Source: Bacillus sp. FJAT-49711
GTDB taxonomy: Bacteria > Bacillota > Bacilli > Bacillales > Bacillaceae_C
Assembly: GCF_018343715.1 (NCBI RefSeq)
Contig: NZ_JAGYPL010000001.1
Span: forward strand, 496,001-560,000
Length of the DNA: 64,000 nucleotides
Direction: 5' to 3'
Position 1 is the stretch's first letter; each line of letters begins with the position of its first letter. Of this stretch, positions 37,308 to 47,032 are shown in pieces. A model generated the notes under the pieces. It had not been told where the DNA came from, ran no database searches, and saw only the letters and a list, made by a program, of their open reading frames with translations. The position numbers and the translations under genes are program-made.

Positions 37308-38850
37308 TATTTACGAAAAGATTAATGACTTATATGATCGTAGACGAAAAGCTGAGCTTGGCGGTGGAGATGAAAGAATCCGCAGGCAACATGATAAAGG
37401 AAAGCTAACGGCAAGGGAAAGGATTGATTTGCTTCTTGACGCAGGTTCATTCGTAGAACTAAATCCTTTTATTGAACACCGCTCAAAAGACTTCGGCTTA
37501 GAAAATATAAAGCATCCAGGAGATGGTGTAGTAACGGGTTATGGTAAAATGAATGATAGGCTTATTTTTTTGTTTTCTCAAGATTTTACCGTGTTCGGCG
37601 GTGCACTGGGTGAGATGCATGCAGAAAAGATTGCTAAGGCCATGGATCTTGCCGCAAAGAATGGCGCTCCGTTTATAGGCCTGAATGATTCTGGAGGTGC
37701 GAGGATCCAAGAAGGCGTAGTATCCCTTGATGGCTATGGGCATGTTTTTTATCGTAATGCTATTTATTCAGGAGTCATTCCACAAATATCCGTTATTATG
37801 GGACCTTGTGCGGGAGGCGCAGTCTATTCACCAGCAATTACTGATTTTGTTTTCATGGTGGATCATACTAGTCAAATGTTTATTACTGGACCAAAAGTGA
37901 TAGAAACGGTTACAGGTGAAAAGATTTCATCCGAAAATTTAGGTGGATCCAGAGTACATAATACGATAAGTGGAAATGCTCATTTTAGAGGTAGTAGTGA
38001 ACAGGAAGTCTTATCAATGGTTCGAACTCTTTTGGGCTATCTACCGCAAAACCATCGAGAAAAGCCGGTAATGTTGGATTGGAATAAAGAAGATGATTTG
38101 CGCCCTGAATTGTTAGATCTTATTCCTTTTGATCCTGTTAGACCTTATGATGTAAGAATGGTTATAAACAAGATTGTGGATGAGCAATCTTTTATAGAAG
38201 TACATAAGGAATTTGCCAGAAATATAGTAGTTGGATTTGCTAGAATTCGCGGCGAATCGATAGGCCTTGTTTGCAATCAGCCGAAATTTATGGCAGGAAG
38301 TCTTGATATTGATTCTTCAGATAAGGCCTCAAGATTTATCCGTTTTTGTGATTCTTTTAATATCCCTATTATTACGTTTGAAGATGTTACAGGCTTTTTC
38401 CCTGGTATTAAACAGGAACATGGCGGTATCATAAGGCATGGAGCTAAAATTTTATATGCTTATTCAGAAGCAACCGTTCCGAAAATCACCGTTATACTGC
38501 GGAAGGCATATGGTGGGGCATATGTAGCTCTTAACAGTAAAGCAATAGGAGCGGATCTCGTGTTTGCTTGGCCAAATGCAGAAATTGCTGTGATGGGCCC
38601 GCATGGAGCTGCAAATATTATTTTTTCCCGTGAAATAGTAAATAGTGATGATCCGGAAAAAACGCGCTTGGAAAAGATGAAAGAATATCGCGAAACCATT
38701 GCAAATCCATACGTCGCTGCTGCAAGAGGCATGGTGGATGATGTTATCGATCCAAGGGAAACGCGGATAAAGCTAATCCAAGCCCTTGAAATGCTCCGTC
38801 ATAAGCATGAAGAAAGACCTAACAAAAAGCATGGAAATATACCTTTATAA
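37300..38850 (+). CDS. yqjD: Propionyl/methylmalonyl-CoA carboxyltransferase beta subunit
   Basis: A 516-residue carboxyltransferase of the PccB/MmdA type, with KLTARERIDLLLDAGSF, SQDFTVFGGALGEMHAEK, GAPFIGLNDSGGARIQEGV and PGIKQEHGGIIRHGAK. It should transfer CO2 from biotin to propionyl-CoA. The partner biotin carboxylase/carrier subunit is not adjacent. I prefer the GTG at 37300, seven bases after AAGGAG (37287-37292); the ATG at 37294 is too close to that site. Repeat-rich DNA follows. Confidence 0.93.
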   Translation: MTDIYEKINDLYDRRRKAELGGGDERIRRQHDKGKLTARERIDLLLDAGSFVELNPFIEHRSKDFGLENIKHPGDGVVTGYGKMNDRLIFLFSQDFTVFGGALGEMHAEKIAKAMDLAAKNGAPFIGLNDSGGARIQEGVVSLDGYGHVFYRNAIYSGVIPQISVIMGPCAGGAVYSPAITDFVFMVDHTSQMFITGPKVIETVTGEKISSENLGGSRVHNTISGNAHFRGSSEQEVLSMVRTLLGYLPQNHREKPVMLDWNKEDDLRPELLDLIPFDPVRPYDVRMVINKIVDEQSFIEVHKEFARNIVVGFARIRGESIGLVCNQPKFMAGSLDIDSSDKASRFIRFCDSFNIPIITFEDVTGFFPGIKQEHGGIIRHGAKILYAYSEATVPKITVILRKAYGGAYVALNSKAIGADLVFAWPNAEIAVMGPHGAANIIFSREIVNSDDPEKTRLEKMKEYRETIANPYVAAARGMVDDVIDPRETRIKLIQALEMLRHKHEERPNKKHGNIPL

Positions 38851-39395
38851 CATCGACTCTTGTAATACCTTTAAAGTAGAAGTCCTTAAACCTAGTTGTT
38901 GATTTGCGCTCCAGGCCCTTCCGCTCCAATCAATAGATGTTAAAACCAACATTGATTTCTAACTTAGAAGAGAAACGGGGATTATACCTTTTTGCATAAT
39001 ACTCGGAATAACCATGATGCTTTTATGGAAGTCGTATAATTTCTTACCATGAGCAATAGAATATCTTAGTTGATTGGAGTGGAAGGAGGCGACTCCTGGT
39101 CGGCTAAAGAAGACCACGTCCTGTGGTCAACGCCGCCACTAGGACGTCCTGTCCGTCGGGGGATTAGCGCGATAGGTGAGACCCCGTAGGGCACGTAGCG
39201 GCCTAGGAAGCTCAGCGCACGCCTCCCGGAAAGCGTCAGCCTGGAACGGAAATCAACGGCAGCAGACGGACGCGGTGTATGGAGATTTAGAATAGGTAAC
39301 TCTACCTAATTAAATATAGGAGGAAAAATATATAAACCGTATCATCTAAATCGGTGAATGCCGAGAATCTATTAACAACATTGGAGGAAAAACAT
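38851..39395. repeat. Repeat island with a collapsed and a full family A copy
   Basis: At 38898-38934 both ends of family A (GTTGATTTGCGCTCCAGG and CCGCTCCAATCAA) are joined with almost no interior, as if the centre was deleted. At 39069-39257 there is a full 189-base copy, starting GTTGATTGGAGTGGAAGG and ending GGAACGGAAATCAAC. The rest is plain AT-rich sequence with the yqjE leader (GGAGGAAAAA) at the right. Confidence 0.65.
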
Positions 39396-40514
39396 ATGAT
39401 TAATGAACAAAGACTGTTAGATGAATTTCTTGAATTAGTGCAAATTGACTCAGAGACAAAGTATGAATCCGAGATTGCCAAAGTACTAAAGAAAAAATTT
39501 CATGATCTAGGTGTGGAAGTAATTGAAGATGATACGATGGAACAGACAGGTCACGGTGCAGGAAATTTAATATGCACCTTAAAAGGCAATATGGAAGCAA
39601 CTCCTATTTATTTTACTTGTCATATGGACACTGTTGTTCCAGGGCAGGGCATAAAGCCTTCCATAAAGGACGGTTATGTTGTAACAGATGGTACAACCAT
39701 TCTTGGCGCCGACGATAAGGCGGGAATTGCAGCAATGCTGGAATCGATAAAAGTGCTGAAGGAACAAAATACAGAACACGGAGATATACAATTTATTATT
39801 ACAGTCGGAGAAGAATCCGGTCTAGTCGGTGCAAAAGCGTTGGATTCTTCATATGTAAAAGCAAAATACGGCTTTGCTCTTGATAGTGATGGCAAGGTTG
39901 GTAATATTATTGTCGCTGCGCCGACTCAAGCAAGAATTAAAGCGGTTCTGAATGGTAGGACAGCTCACGCGGGAGTAGCACCGGAAAAAGGGATTTCAGC
40001 CATTACAATTGCTGCAAAAGCAATTGCGAAAATGCCGCTTGGTCGAATTGATGAGGAAACGACTGCAAATATCGGCCGTTTTGAAGGCGGACAAGCTACA
40101 AACATCGTGGCAGATCAGGCGATCGTATTGGCGGAAGCGAGATCCTTAGTGAATGAAAAAATGGAAGCCCAAGTTGCAAAAATGAAACAGGCATTTGAAG
40201 AAGCTGCTAAAGAAATGGGTGGATCTGCCGATGTAGAAGTTGAGGTAATGTATCCAGGATTTAAGTTTGCCGATGGTGATGAAGTAGTAGAAGTAGCTAA
40301 AAAAGCTGCCTTAAAAATTGGCCGCAGTCCAGAACTCTTAAGAAGTGGGGGAGGCAGTGATGCAAATGTGATTGCAGGCTTCAATATACCTACTGTTAAT
40401 CTAGCTGTTGGCTATGAAGAAATTCATACTACGAATGAACGGATGCCAGTTGAAGAACTCGGGAAACTAGCAGAAATGGTCGTGGCAGTAATCGAGGAAG
40501 CCTCAAAAAGATAA
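39396..40514 (+). CDS. yqjE: M20-family peptidase, PepT-like
   Basis: A 372-residue zinc metallopeptidase. Metal and catalytic residues are in YFTCHMDTVVPG, ILGADDKAGIAAMLE, VGEESGLVGAK and the C-terminal HTTNERMPVEE; the dimerisation domain has GRTAHAGVAPEKG. It is expected to hydrolyse small peptides in the cytoplasm. I start at the ATG at 39396 after GGAGG; a longer frame adds 14 residues without a ribosome binding site. Confidence 0.93.
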   Translation: MINEQRLLDEFLELVQIDSETKYESEIAKVLKKKFHDLGVEVIEDDTMEQTGHGAGNLICTLKGNMEATPIYFTCHMDTVVPGQGIKPSIKDGYVVTDGTTILGADDKAGIAAMLESIKVLKEQNTEHGDIQFIITVGEESGLVGAKALDSSYVKAKYGFALDSDGKVGNIIVAAPTQARIKAVLNGRTAHAGVAPEKGISAITIAAKAIAKMPLGRIDEETTANIGRFEGGQATNIVADQAIVLAEARSLVNEKMEAQVAKMKQAFEEAAKEMGGSADVEVEVMYPGFKFADGDEVVEVAKKAALKIGRSPELLRSGGGSDANVIAGFNIPTVNLAVGYEEIHTTNERMPVEELGKLAEMVVAVIEEASKR

Positions 40515-40548
40515 AGTTATTATTTACTTTTTTAAAGGGTGAAGAGAG

Positions 40549-41019
40549 ATGGCAGTTACAGCAATCATATTTAATGCCGGACAAGAGGAGTACGCGATTC
40601 CAGTCTCATTTGTAATTTCTATTGAGAAATATGAAAATGTGAATCCAGTTCCACATTTACCGGAATATATTAGAGGAGTAGTTAAATCAAGGGGAGAACT
40701 AATCCCGGTGCTTGACCTAGGACATATTTTATATGATCGACATATTCAACATGATGTAGAAGTAAGAATGATTGTTGTCCATACAGAGGAGCTTTCCTTC
40801 GCATTATTGGTAAATGAAGCAAAAGAAATTTTGGAAATTCCCGAAAATGCATTGCAGCAAATGGGGCTTGTGGCGTACCATAAAACAAAATACTTTTCTT
40901 CAATTGCGAATCTTGAAGAAAGAATCATTACAATGATAGACCCGGTAAGCATGCTTGAAGTACTCGAAGGAGTAAAAGAAATTAAAGACTATTTAAATGA
41001 GCAAAAACAAGAAGCATAA
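40549..41019 (+). CDS. cheW: Lone CheW-domain chemotaxis coupling protein
   Basis: A 156-residue single CheW domain with IIFNAGQEEYAIPVSFVISIEKYE, IRGVVKSRGELIPVLDL and the hydrophobic LLVNEAKEILEIP. CheW links receptors to the CheA kinase. No other chemotaxis gene is nearby, so it may be an additional coupling protein for particular receptors. The ATG at 40549 follows AAGGGTGAAGAGAG. It ends with its own terminator. Confidence 0.9.
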   Translation: MAVTAIIFNAGQEEYAIPVSFVISIEKYENVNPVPHLPEYIRGVVKSRGELIPVLDLGHILYDRHIQHDVEVRMIVVHTEELSFALLVNEAKEILEIPENALQQMGLVAYHKTKYFSSIANLEERIITMIDPVSMLEVLEGVKEIKDYLNEQKQEA

Positions 41020-41035
41020 ATCATACTAAAAGAAA

Positions 41036-41060
41036 GGGCCTATCCAATTAGGCTCTTTTT
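41036..41060 (+). terminator. Intrinsic terminator after cheW
   Basis: GGGCCTA (41036-41042) pairs with TAGGCTC (41049-41055) with one wobble, and TTTTT follows. Confidence 0.75.
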
Positions 41061-41081
41061 AATAAAATCAAGGTGATCAAA

Positions 41082-42296
41082 ATGAAAGAGTTCTACCCAA
41101 AAAATGGTCGTGTCATTTTACACGTGGATATGAACAGTTTTTTTGCTTCAGTGGAAATGGCCTATGACGCTTCGTTGAAAGGAAAGCCTCTTGCCATAGC
41201 AGGGGATGAAGAACAGCGCCGAGGTATCGTCGTAACATGCAGCTACGAAGCTCGTAAGTATGGTGTGAAAACAACAATGCCAGTTTGGGAAGCGAAAAAA
41301 CTTTGTCCGAATCTAATTGTAAAGAGACCAAATTTTGATCGATACCGTAATGCTTCACAAGCAATGTTTGAAATTTTGCGCAACTACTCAGAGTTAGTAG
41401 AGCCAGTTTCAATTGATGAAGGTTATATTGATATTACAGAGAGCTACGAACTCGGAACCCCAGTTGAAATCGCAAAAGCAATCCAGCAAAGTCTGCTCAA
41501 TCAGCTTGATCTGCCGTGCAGCATTGGTGTTGCTCCTAATAAATTTTTAGCAAAAATGGCATCAGACATGAAAAAGCCGCTAGGTATTACAATTTTACGA
41601 AAAAGAGATATTGCTCATGTTATTTGGCCATTACCGACATTAGAGATGCATGGGATTGGAGAAAAAACGGCCGCAAAGCTATTAGCATTGCACATACATA
41701 CGATTGGTGATTTAGCAAATGCGAGTGAACTACAGCTCAAGGCCCATTTAGGAATTCGGGGGATACAATTAAAAGAACGTGCAAATGGGATTGATTCGCG
41801 CCCAGTTGATCCGGATGCGGCGGGGGAAAACAAAAGTGTCGGGAATTCCATTACATTACCAAGGGATATATCCATCCAATCCAAGTTATTGGAAATCCTT
41901 GAATCCCTTTCGGAAAGTGTATCAAATAGATTAAAGAATAAAGGCTATGTTACGAAAAATATCGCAATCACAATTCGCTATAACAATAGAAAAACAATCT
42001 CAAGAGGTAAAAAAATCATCAATCCGATCGTGGAAGCAGATGATATTTTTCAAGCAGCAAAAACATTATTCTTACACAATTGGAAAGGGGATCCGGTAAG
42101 GCTTTTAGGCATAACAGGTCAAGACTTAGTTGATGAAGACAATGCTTTTGAACAGCTTAATCTATTTTCATATGAAAAAGCAGCTCAAAAGGAGCCGCTT
42201 TATAACGCTATAGATAAGATTAAAAGTAAATATGGTACCTCAATCCTTCAAAAAGGAAGCGATCTTCGGAAGGGCACGAAAAAAACAAAGCTGTAA
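41082..42296 (+). CDS. dinB: DNA polymerase IV (Y family)
   Basis: A 404-residue translesion polymerase. Catalytic acidic residues are in ILHVDMNSFFASVE and VSIDEGYIDIT, with TCSYEARKYGVKT and the helix-hairpin-helix MHGIGEKTAAKLLAL. QLNLFSY near the C-terminus is a likely sliding-clamp motif. I start at the ATG at 41082 after a near-perfect AAGGTGATC. It corresponds to PolY1 (YqjH). Its stop abuts the stop of the convergent yueI-like gene. Confidence 0.95.
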   Translation: MKEFYPKNGRVILHVDMNSFFASVEMAYDASLKGKPLAIAGDEEQRRGIVVTCSYEARKYGVKTTMPVWEAKKLCPNLIVKRPNFDRYRNASQAMFEILRNYSELVEPVSIDEGYIDITESYELGTPVEIAKAIQQSLLNQLDLPCSIGVAPNKFLAKMASDMKKPLGITILRKRDIAHVIWPLPTLEMHGIGEKTAAKLLALHIHTIGDLANASELQLKAHLGIRGIQLKERANGIDSRPVDPDAAGENKSVGNSITLPRDISIQSKLLEILESLSESVSNRLKNKGYVTKNIAITIRYNNRKTISRGKKIINPIVEADDIFQAAKTLFLHNWKGDPVRLLGITGQDLVDEDNAFEQLNLFSYEKAAQKEPLYNAIDKIKSKYGTSILQKGSDLRKGTKKTKL

Positions 42297-42740
42297 TTAT
42301 TTTTTAAGAAAACGAAATAAACTTTTTAAAGATTTCTTTTTTTTCTTTGAAACAGTTACAGTTTTTTCATTACTTTTTTTAATATAAATTTCATCTTTAT
42401 CGATTGCATGATCGTACGTTAATACAAGACCGATATTTGTATCATAATTTTTGTTTGCTACGATAGAAAATTGAATATGCTTTGATCTAGCATTATGAAT
42501 ATAGTCCGATAAATATGAGTAATCAAGATCACCATTTAGAAGCATTACTGCATTAGGATGCTCTTTCATTAATTGTAGAACCTCTGGATAAACACCTTTT
42601 TCCATAACTTGGCTTTTCGTAAGTGCAACGATAATTCTTTCTCTAATTGTGCCTAGAAATTTCCTTCTTTCTTCCGGTTTAATTTCTTTTACCCCGTACA
42701 TTCCCTTTTGTAAATAATCATCCACATTGGAGCTTTTCAC
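42297..42740 (-). CDS. yueI: YueI-family protein (DUF1694)
   Basis: A 147-residue protein with DDYLQKGMYGVKEIKPEERRKFLGTIRERI.ALTK and LLLNGD-like signatures of the YueI family, plus a basic C-terminal tail. The function is unknown. I start at the GTG at 42740, nine bases after GGAGG; a GTG at 42749 directly abuts that site. In B. subtilis yueI is elsewhere, so its location next to dinB is a local difference. Confidence 0.85.
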   Translation of the reverse strand: MKSSNVDDYLQKGMYGVKEIKPEERRKFLGTIRERIIVALTKSQVMEKGVYPEVLQLMKEHPNAVMLLNGDLDYSYLSDYIHNARSKHIQFSIVANKNYDTNIGLVLTYDHAIDKDEIYIKKSNEKTVTVSKKKKKSLKSLFRFLKK

Positions 42741-42925
42741 GGCAAACACCTCCGCGGTAATATATTCTGTATGATGTATATTTGTTAATTGTTTTATCTT
42801 ATAGTTTGTTGCTACTTATGAAGTTTGCAGCTCTTTCAATGTTTGAGTTAACATCTTTGTTAAAAACAAATATGTATTTGTATATAGTATATCAGGTATC
42901 TTACATTATCTGTATCAATAGGTAA
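42741..42925. other. yueI upstream intergenic
   Basis: AT-rich sequence that should hold the yueI promoter. I see no further gene or clear site. Confidence 0.4.
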
Positions 42926-42958
42926 AAGAAAAAGGCTGCTTTTGAACAGCCTTTAAAT
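42926..42958 (-). terminator. Terminator on the zwf side
   Basis: AAAGGCTG (42931-42938) and CAGCCTTT (42947-42954) are perfect complements with an eight-base loop. The T tract is on the minus strand, so it would end zwf transcription, about 230 bases past the zwf stop and beyond the repeat. Confidence 0.65.
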
Positions 42959-42972
42959 ATTTTCCTACCTAG

Positions 42973-43186
42973 CTCTGTGCTTTTCTTTGCCTAGCTCCAG
43001 CGCCTATCGACTAGCAAACTACTTGTCCTTCTCCCTACGATAAGTCAACATCGCTGCCCGTGTTTCCTTTATCTCAGTCGAAGGCCGAAAGAGGAACGTC
43101 GACAAAAAACGCCACGTCCTGTGGCATCGTCGACGGACCCACATCCTGTGGGCCTGTACGTCGATAAACAGGCGCTTTCGCTTTTC
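42973..43186 (-). repeat. Family D intergenic repeat, long copy, reversed
   Basis: It reads GCCTAGCTCCAGCGCCTATCG at its left and GGCGCTTTCGCTTTTC at its right, the reverse of the block at 35768. Inside, GAAGGCCGAAAGAGGAACGTCG and CACATCCTGTGGGCCTG also occur at 48426-48525. Several short dyads (CCACGTCCTGTGG) are present. Confidence 0.7.
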
Positions 43187-43189
43187 TTA

Positions 43190-44689
43190 TTAACAATCCG
43201 TTACATCTAAGTCTGTAACCGGCCACCATAAAAAACCGTCTTTTTCAAGCAGTTCATCCGCTTCTTTAGGCCCCATAGTACCAGCGCTGTAATTAGGAAA
43301 GTTTGCTTTTTCGCTTTCCCAATAATGACTGATTTTGTCAACAAAGCTCCAAGAAAGAGCAACTTCATCCCAGTGTGTAAAGTTTGTTGCATCCCCTCTA
43401 AGACAATCAAACAGCAGTCTTTCATATGCCTCCGGGGTATTAAGACCTGCGATGCTATTATTGGAAAAATTAAGCTTCACTGGTGTTGTTTCCATCATTT
43501 GTCCTGTATCCTTGGCATTTAAATGAAGGGTAATCCCTTCTTCCGGTTGAATATGAATAACAAGTAGATTCGGGTCTAAGTTTTTATCCGATTTATAATA
43601 AAGATTCATCGGGATATCTTTGAATTGAATCACAATTTTCGTTGATTTTGCTGTCATTCTTTTACCTGTTCTAATGTAGAACGGAACACCCGCCCAGCGG
43701 AAGTTATCAATCATTAATTTGCCTGCTACATACGTATCTGTATTCGATTCTTTATTTACATTTTGCTCTTCACGATACCCATTCACTTTTCGGCCATTAT
43801 CTTCACCTGGCCCGTATTGACCTCTCACAAAGTAATTGGGGACTTCGTCATGCTCGATAGAACGAAGAGCACCAAGTACTTTTACTTTTTCACTGCGAAT
43901 TTCTTTTGGAGTAAGTCGAATTGGCGGCTCCATTGCAAGAAGTGCTACCATTTGCAGCATATGGTTTTGAACCATATCGCGCAGAGCACCGCTTGTTTCG
44001 TAATACCCGCCACGTTCTTCTACACCTAGCATTTCACTCGATGTAATTTGAATATTTGAGATAAAACGATTATTCCAGAGAGGCTCAAAAATTGCATTGG
44101 CAAACCGGATGACTTCAATATTTTGAACCATCTCTTTTCCGAGATAATGATCGATTCGATAAATATCATTTTCGGAAAAGACGTTTCTAATTCTTTTATT
44201 TAATTCAATTGCGGACTCAAGATCATGCCCGAATGGTTTTTCGATGACAAGTCTATGGAAACCTTCTGTATCAGTTAATCCGTCCGTTTTTAAATGCTCG
44301 GCAATTGTACCAAAAAATTCTGGTGCCATAGCTAAATAGAAGATTCGGTTTCCTTCTAGACAATATGTCTTGTCAAGCTCATTTGCGAGATTCTTTAATT
44401 GTATGTATGAGTTTGAATCGCTGACATCATGAGGTTTATAATAAAAATGAGAAATAAATTCTTCAATATTTTCCGCATCTTTAATAGATGTTAGAACTGA
44501 GTCTTTAACATGTTCTCTCAAAACTTCATTGGTCCATGGGCGTCGTGCTACCCCTACGACCGCAAAATGCTTCGCTAATTTTCCCTTTCTAAATAGATGA
44601 TAAAGGGAAGGGTATAGCTTTCTTTTCGCTAAATCCCCAGTAGCTCCGAATATCATAATGAGCGATGCGGGTGTTTCTGATTGAATCAT
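43190..44689 (-). CDS. zwf: Glucose-6-phosphate 1-dehydrogenase
   Basis: A 499-residue enzyme of the oxidative pentose phosphate pathway that makes 6-phosphogluconolactone and NADPH. The nucleotide site is IFGATGDLAKRKLYPSL, and the catalytic signature is RIDHYLGKEMVQNI. FVRGQYGPGEDNG and FYIRTGKRM are also present. Length is normal. It is divergent from rnz; the 159-base gap should hold both promoters (an AT-rich stretch with TATAAT near 44813). Confidence 0.96.
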   Translation of the reverse strand: MIQSETPASLIMIFGATGDLAKRKLYPSLYHLFRKGKLAKHFAVVGVARRPWTNEVLREHVKDSVLTSIKDAENIEEFISHFYYKPHDVSDSNSYIQLKNLANELDKTYCLEGNRIFYLAMAPEFFGTIAEHLKTDGLTDTEGFHRLVIEKPFGHDLESAIELNKRIRNVFSENDIYRIDHYLGKEMVQNIEVIRFANAIFEPLWNNRFISNIQITSSEMLGVEERGGYYETSGALRDMVQNHMLQMVALLAMEPPIRLTPKEIRSEKVKVLGALRSIEHDEVPNYFVRGQYGPGEDNGRKVNGYREEQNVNKESNTDTYVAGKLMIDNFRWAGVPFYIRTGKRMTAKSTKIVIQFKDIPMNLYYKSDKNLDPNLLVIHIQPEEGITLHLNAKDTGQMMETTPVKLNFSNNSIAGLNTPEAYERLLFDCLRGDATNFTHWDEVALSWSFVDKISHYWESEKANFPNYSAGTMGPKEADELLEKDGFLWWPVTDLDVTDC

Positions 44690-44848
44690 AATGAAAACCT
44701 CTCTTTTCCTTCGTAAACTTTTCCAACATGATTGATTATATCCTATCTTATCAATTATTCTGAAAAAACACGACTAGTCAAGTATCTATTTTTAAATAGC
44801 CTATTATAATTATGATAAAATAAATATTATTTATATGGGGGGTTCAAT

Positions 44849-45778
44849 ATGAAACTGCTCTTTCTCGGAACTGGCGCGGGTGTCCCGGCAAAACTTAGAA
44901 ATGTCTCTTCCTTGGCGTTGATGTTATTGGAAGAGAGAAATTCTGTATGGCTTTTCGATTGTGGTGAGGCGACCCAGCACCAAATTTTACATACTTCATT
45001 AAAGCCTAGAAAAATTGAAAAAATCTTTATTACCCATCTGCATGGAGATCATATTTTCGGCCTGCCAGGATTACTAGGCAGCCGTTCCTTCCAAGGTGGA
45101 GAAACGGAGCTGACGATTTACGGTCCAAAAGGAATTCGTGAATATGTTGATGTTTCTCTCAAAATTAGTCAAACCCATTTAAAGTATCCTTTATCGATTA
45201 TTGAAATTGAGGACGGGGTTATTTTTAAAGATGAGCAATTCGAGATAGAAACTCTACAGCTTGATCACGGAATCAAGAGCTTCGGGTTCCGCATTACAGA
45301 AAAAGATAAAAAAGGAACACTTGATGCCGAGCGGCTTCGCTCTGAAGGCATAATGCCGGGACCGATTTATCAGCGCCTTAAAAAGGGCGAAATCGTTACT
45401 CTGGAAGACGGAAGAGTGATCGATGGCACCGATTATTTAGGACCGGATTTAAAAGGCAGAGTTCTATGCATTCTAGGCGATACACGACTATGTGAAAATG
45501 CAATCACCCTTGCATCAAGAGCGGACGTCGTCGTCCATGAAGCTACTTTTTCGGCCGAAAGCGAAGAGATGGCAAGAGATTATTATCATTCAACGACCGC
45601 TCAAGCTGCAACCCTTGCTTTAAAAGCACAGGCGCAATCACTTTATTTAAACCATATTAGTTCTCGTTATGTTAAGGAAGATTGGAATCAGCTTGCTGAA
45701 GAAGCAAAGACTATTTTTCCTAATACGAAAATGGCGTATGATTTCCTAGAAATGACCATTGCTCCACATAAAAGTTAA
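44849..45778 (+). CDS. rnz: Ribonuclease Z
   Basis: A 309-residue metallo-beta-lactamase-fold nuclease that trims tRNA 3' ends. The metal site is [19 protein letters not shown] (about residues 61-79), with [10 protein letters not shown] and the C-terminal [13 protein letters not shown]. The N-terminus [19 protein letters not shown] is typical. The ATG at 44849 follows GGGGGG. Its stop overlaps the stop of the convergent namA by four bases. Confidence 0.95.
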   Translation: MKLLFLGTGAGVPAKLRNVSSLALMLLEERNSVWLFDCGEATQHQILHTSLKPRKIEKIFITHLHGDHIFGLPGLLGSRSFQGGETELTIYGPKGIREYVDVSLKISQTHLKYPLSIIEIEDGVIFKDEQFEIETLQLDHGIKSFGFRITEKDKKGTLDAERLRSEGIMPGPIYQRLKKGEIVTLEDGRVIDGTDYLGPDLKGRVLCILGDTRLCENAITLASRADVVVHEATFSAESEEMARDYYHSTTAQAATLALKAQAQSLYLNHISSRYVKEDWNQLAEEAKTIFPNTKMAYDFLEMTIAPHKS

Positions 45779-46797
45779 ATTGTCCAGCCTCTTTTGTATT
45801 GCTCAGGAGCTGCTAACTCATGTTTCAGCTCTTGCGCCGCAGTTCTCGGCCAGTATGGATCGCGCAACAGGGCACGGGCGAGAAAAATTAAATCGGCCCG
45901 GTTATTTTGTAAAATTTCTTCCGCCTGTGTTCCATTTGTGATTAACCCTACAGCACCAGTCGGGATATTAGCTTTATTTCTAATTTGATCTGCAAATGGA
46001 ACTTGATAGCCTGGAAAAGTCGGGATGCTTGCAGGAACTACTGCACCTGAACTAACATCTATTAGATCGACTCCTTGCTCTTGCATCCAATTCGCCATCA
46101 ATACATAGTCTTCTTCGTTAAGTCCTTCATCATTATAATCATTTGCTGAAACGCGAACGAATAGCGGACCGTCCCATGTTAATTTAACTTCCTCAATAAT
46201 GTCTCTTAAAAAGCGATAACGATTTTCTGGGGTGCCGCCATACTCGTCACTACGCTTATTAGTAAGCGGTGAAAGGAATTCATTAATGAGATACCCATGA
46301 GCAGCATGGATTTCAATCACTTTAAATCCAGCTTTTTTTGCTCTTTCCGCTGCTTTTCCAAATGCCGCGATCGTTTCTTTAATTTCATCTATACTCATTT
46401 CTTTTGGCTTTTTCATTTTCTCATCAAAAGGAATAGCGCTCGGTGCGATGATTTCTCCATCAAGAACCGCTTTTCGTCCTGCATGTGCTATTTGAATGCC
46501 ACTGACGGCACCATGCTCTTCAATCATTTGCGTAAGCTTAGTAAGTCCCGCAATATGATCGTCGCTCCAAATACCTAAATCACGAGGGCTGATTCTTCCT
46601 TGCGGTGTCACAGCGGTTGCTTCAACGACAATGAGACCGACTTGCCCGACAGCACGACTCGTATAGTGGGTATAATGCCAATCCCCAACCATTCCATCCT
46701 CATTAAAACAAGAATACATGCACATTGGCGACATCACAATTCTATTTTTCAGCGTAATATTTTTAACCGTAAAGGGTGTAAACAATTTTACAGACAT
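45775..46797 (-). CDS. namA: NADPH dehydrogenase (old yellow enzyme)
   Basis: A 340-residue FMN-containing ene-reductase of the YqjM type. The start is [27 protein letters not shown], with the regulatory Cys near residue 27, followed by [10 protein letters not shown], the substrate-binding [17 protein letters not shown], and [17 protein letters not shown]. It reduces activated alkenes and some nitro compounds in detoxification. The convergent overlap with rnz suggests antisense pairing at the 3' ends. Confidence 0.95.
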   Translation of the reverse strand: MSVKLFTPFTVKNITLKNRIVMSPMCMYSCFNEDGMVGDWHYTHYTSRAVGQVGLIVVEATAVTPQGRISPRDLGIWSDDHIAGLTKLTQMIEEHGAVSGIQIAHAGRKAVLDGEIIAPSAIPFDEKMKKPKEMSIDEIKETIAAFGKAAERAKKAGFKVIEIHAAHGYLINEFLSPLTNKRSDEYGGTPENRYRFLRDIIEEVKLTWDGPLFVRVSANDYNDEGLNEEDYVLMANWMQEQGVDLIDVSSGAVVPASIPTFPGYQVPFADQIRNKANIPTGAVGLITNGTQAEEILQNNRADLIFLARALLRDPYWPRTAAQELKHELAAPEQYKRGWTI

Positions 46798-47032
46798 ACT
46801 TTTGCCTCCTATTTTGCTTTCGCTCTATTATAGCAAGGGGACGGCTTTGTTTGCATGTATAAGCTCTTTAGAGGAGGCCGTTTTTTGTAAAGTTTGTTGT
46901 TTGAAAAGCCCAAAAGCCAGTTTTTACACCTAATATGAAAGCTGGGTTGCCAATGAATTTGGCGGATTTTTTCTTTGCTGACGAATGATAGAGATCTAAA
47001 TTCATTTTGAAAGGCAACAAAGCCTTTATGAA

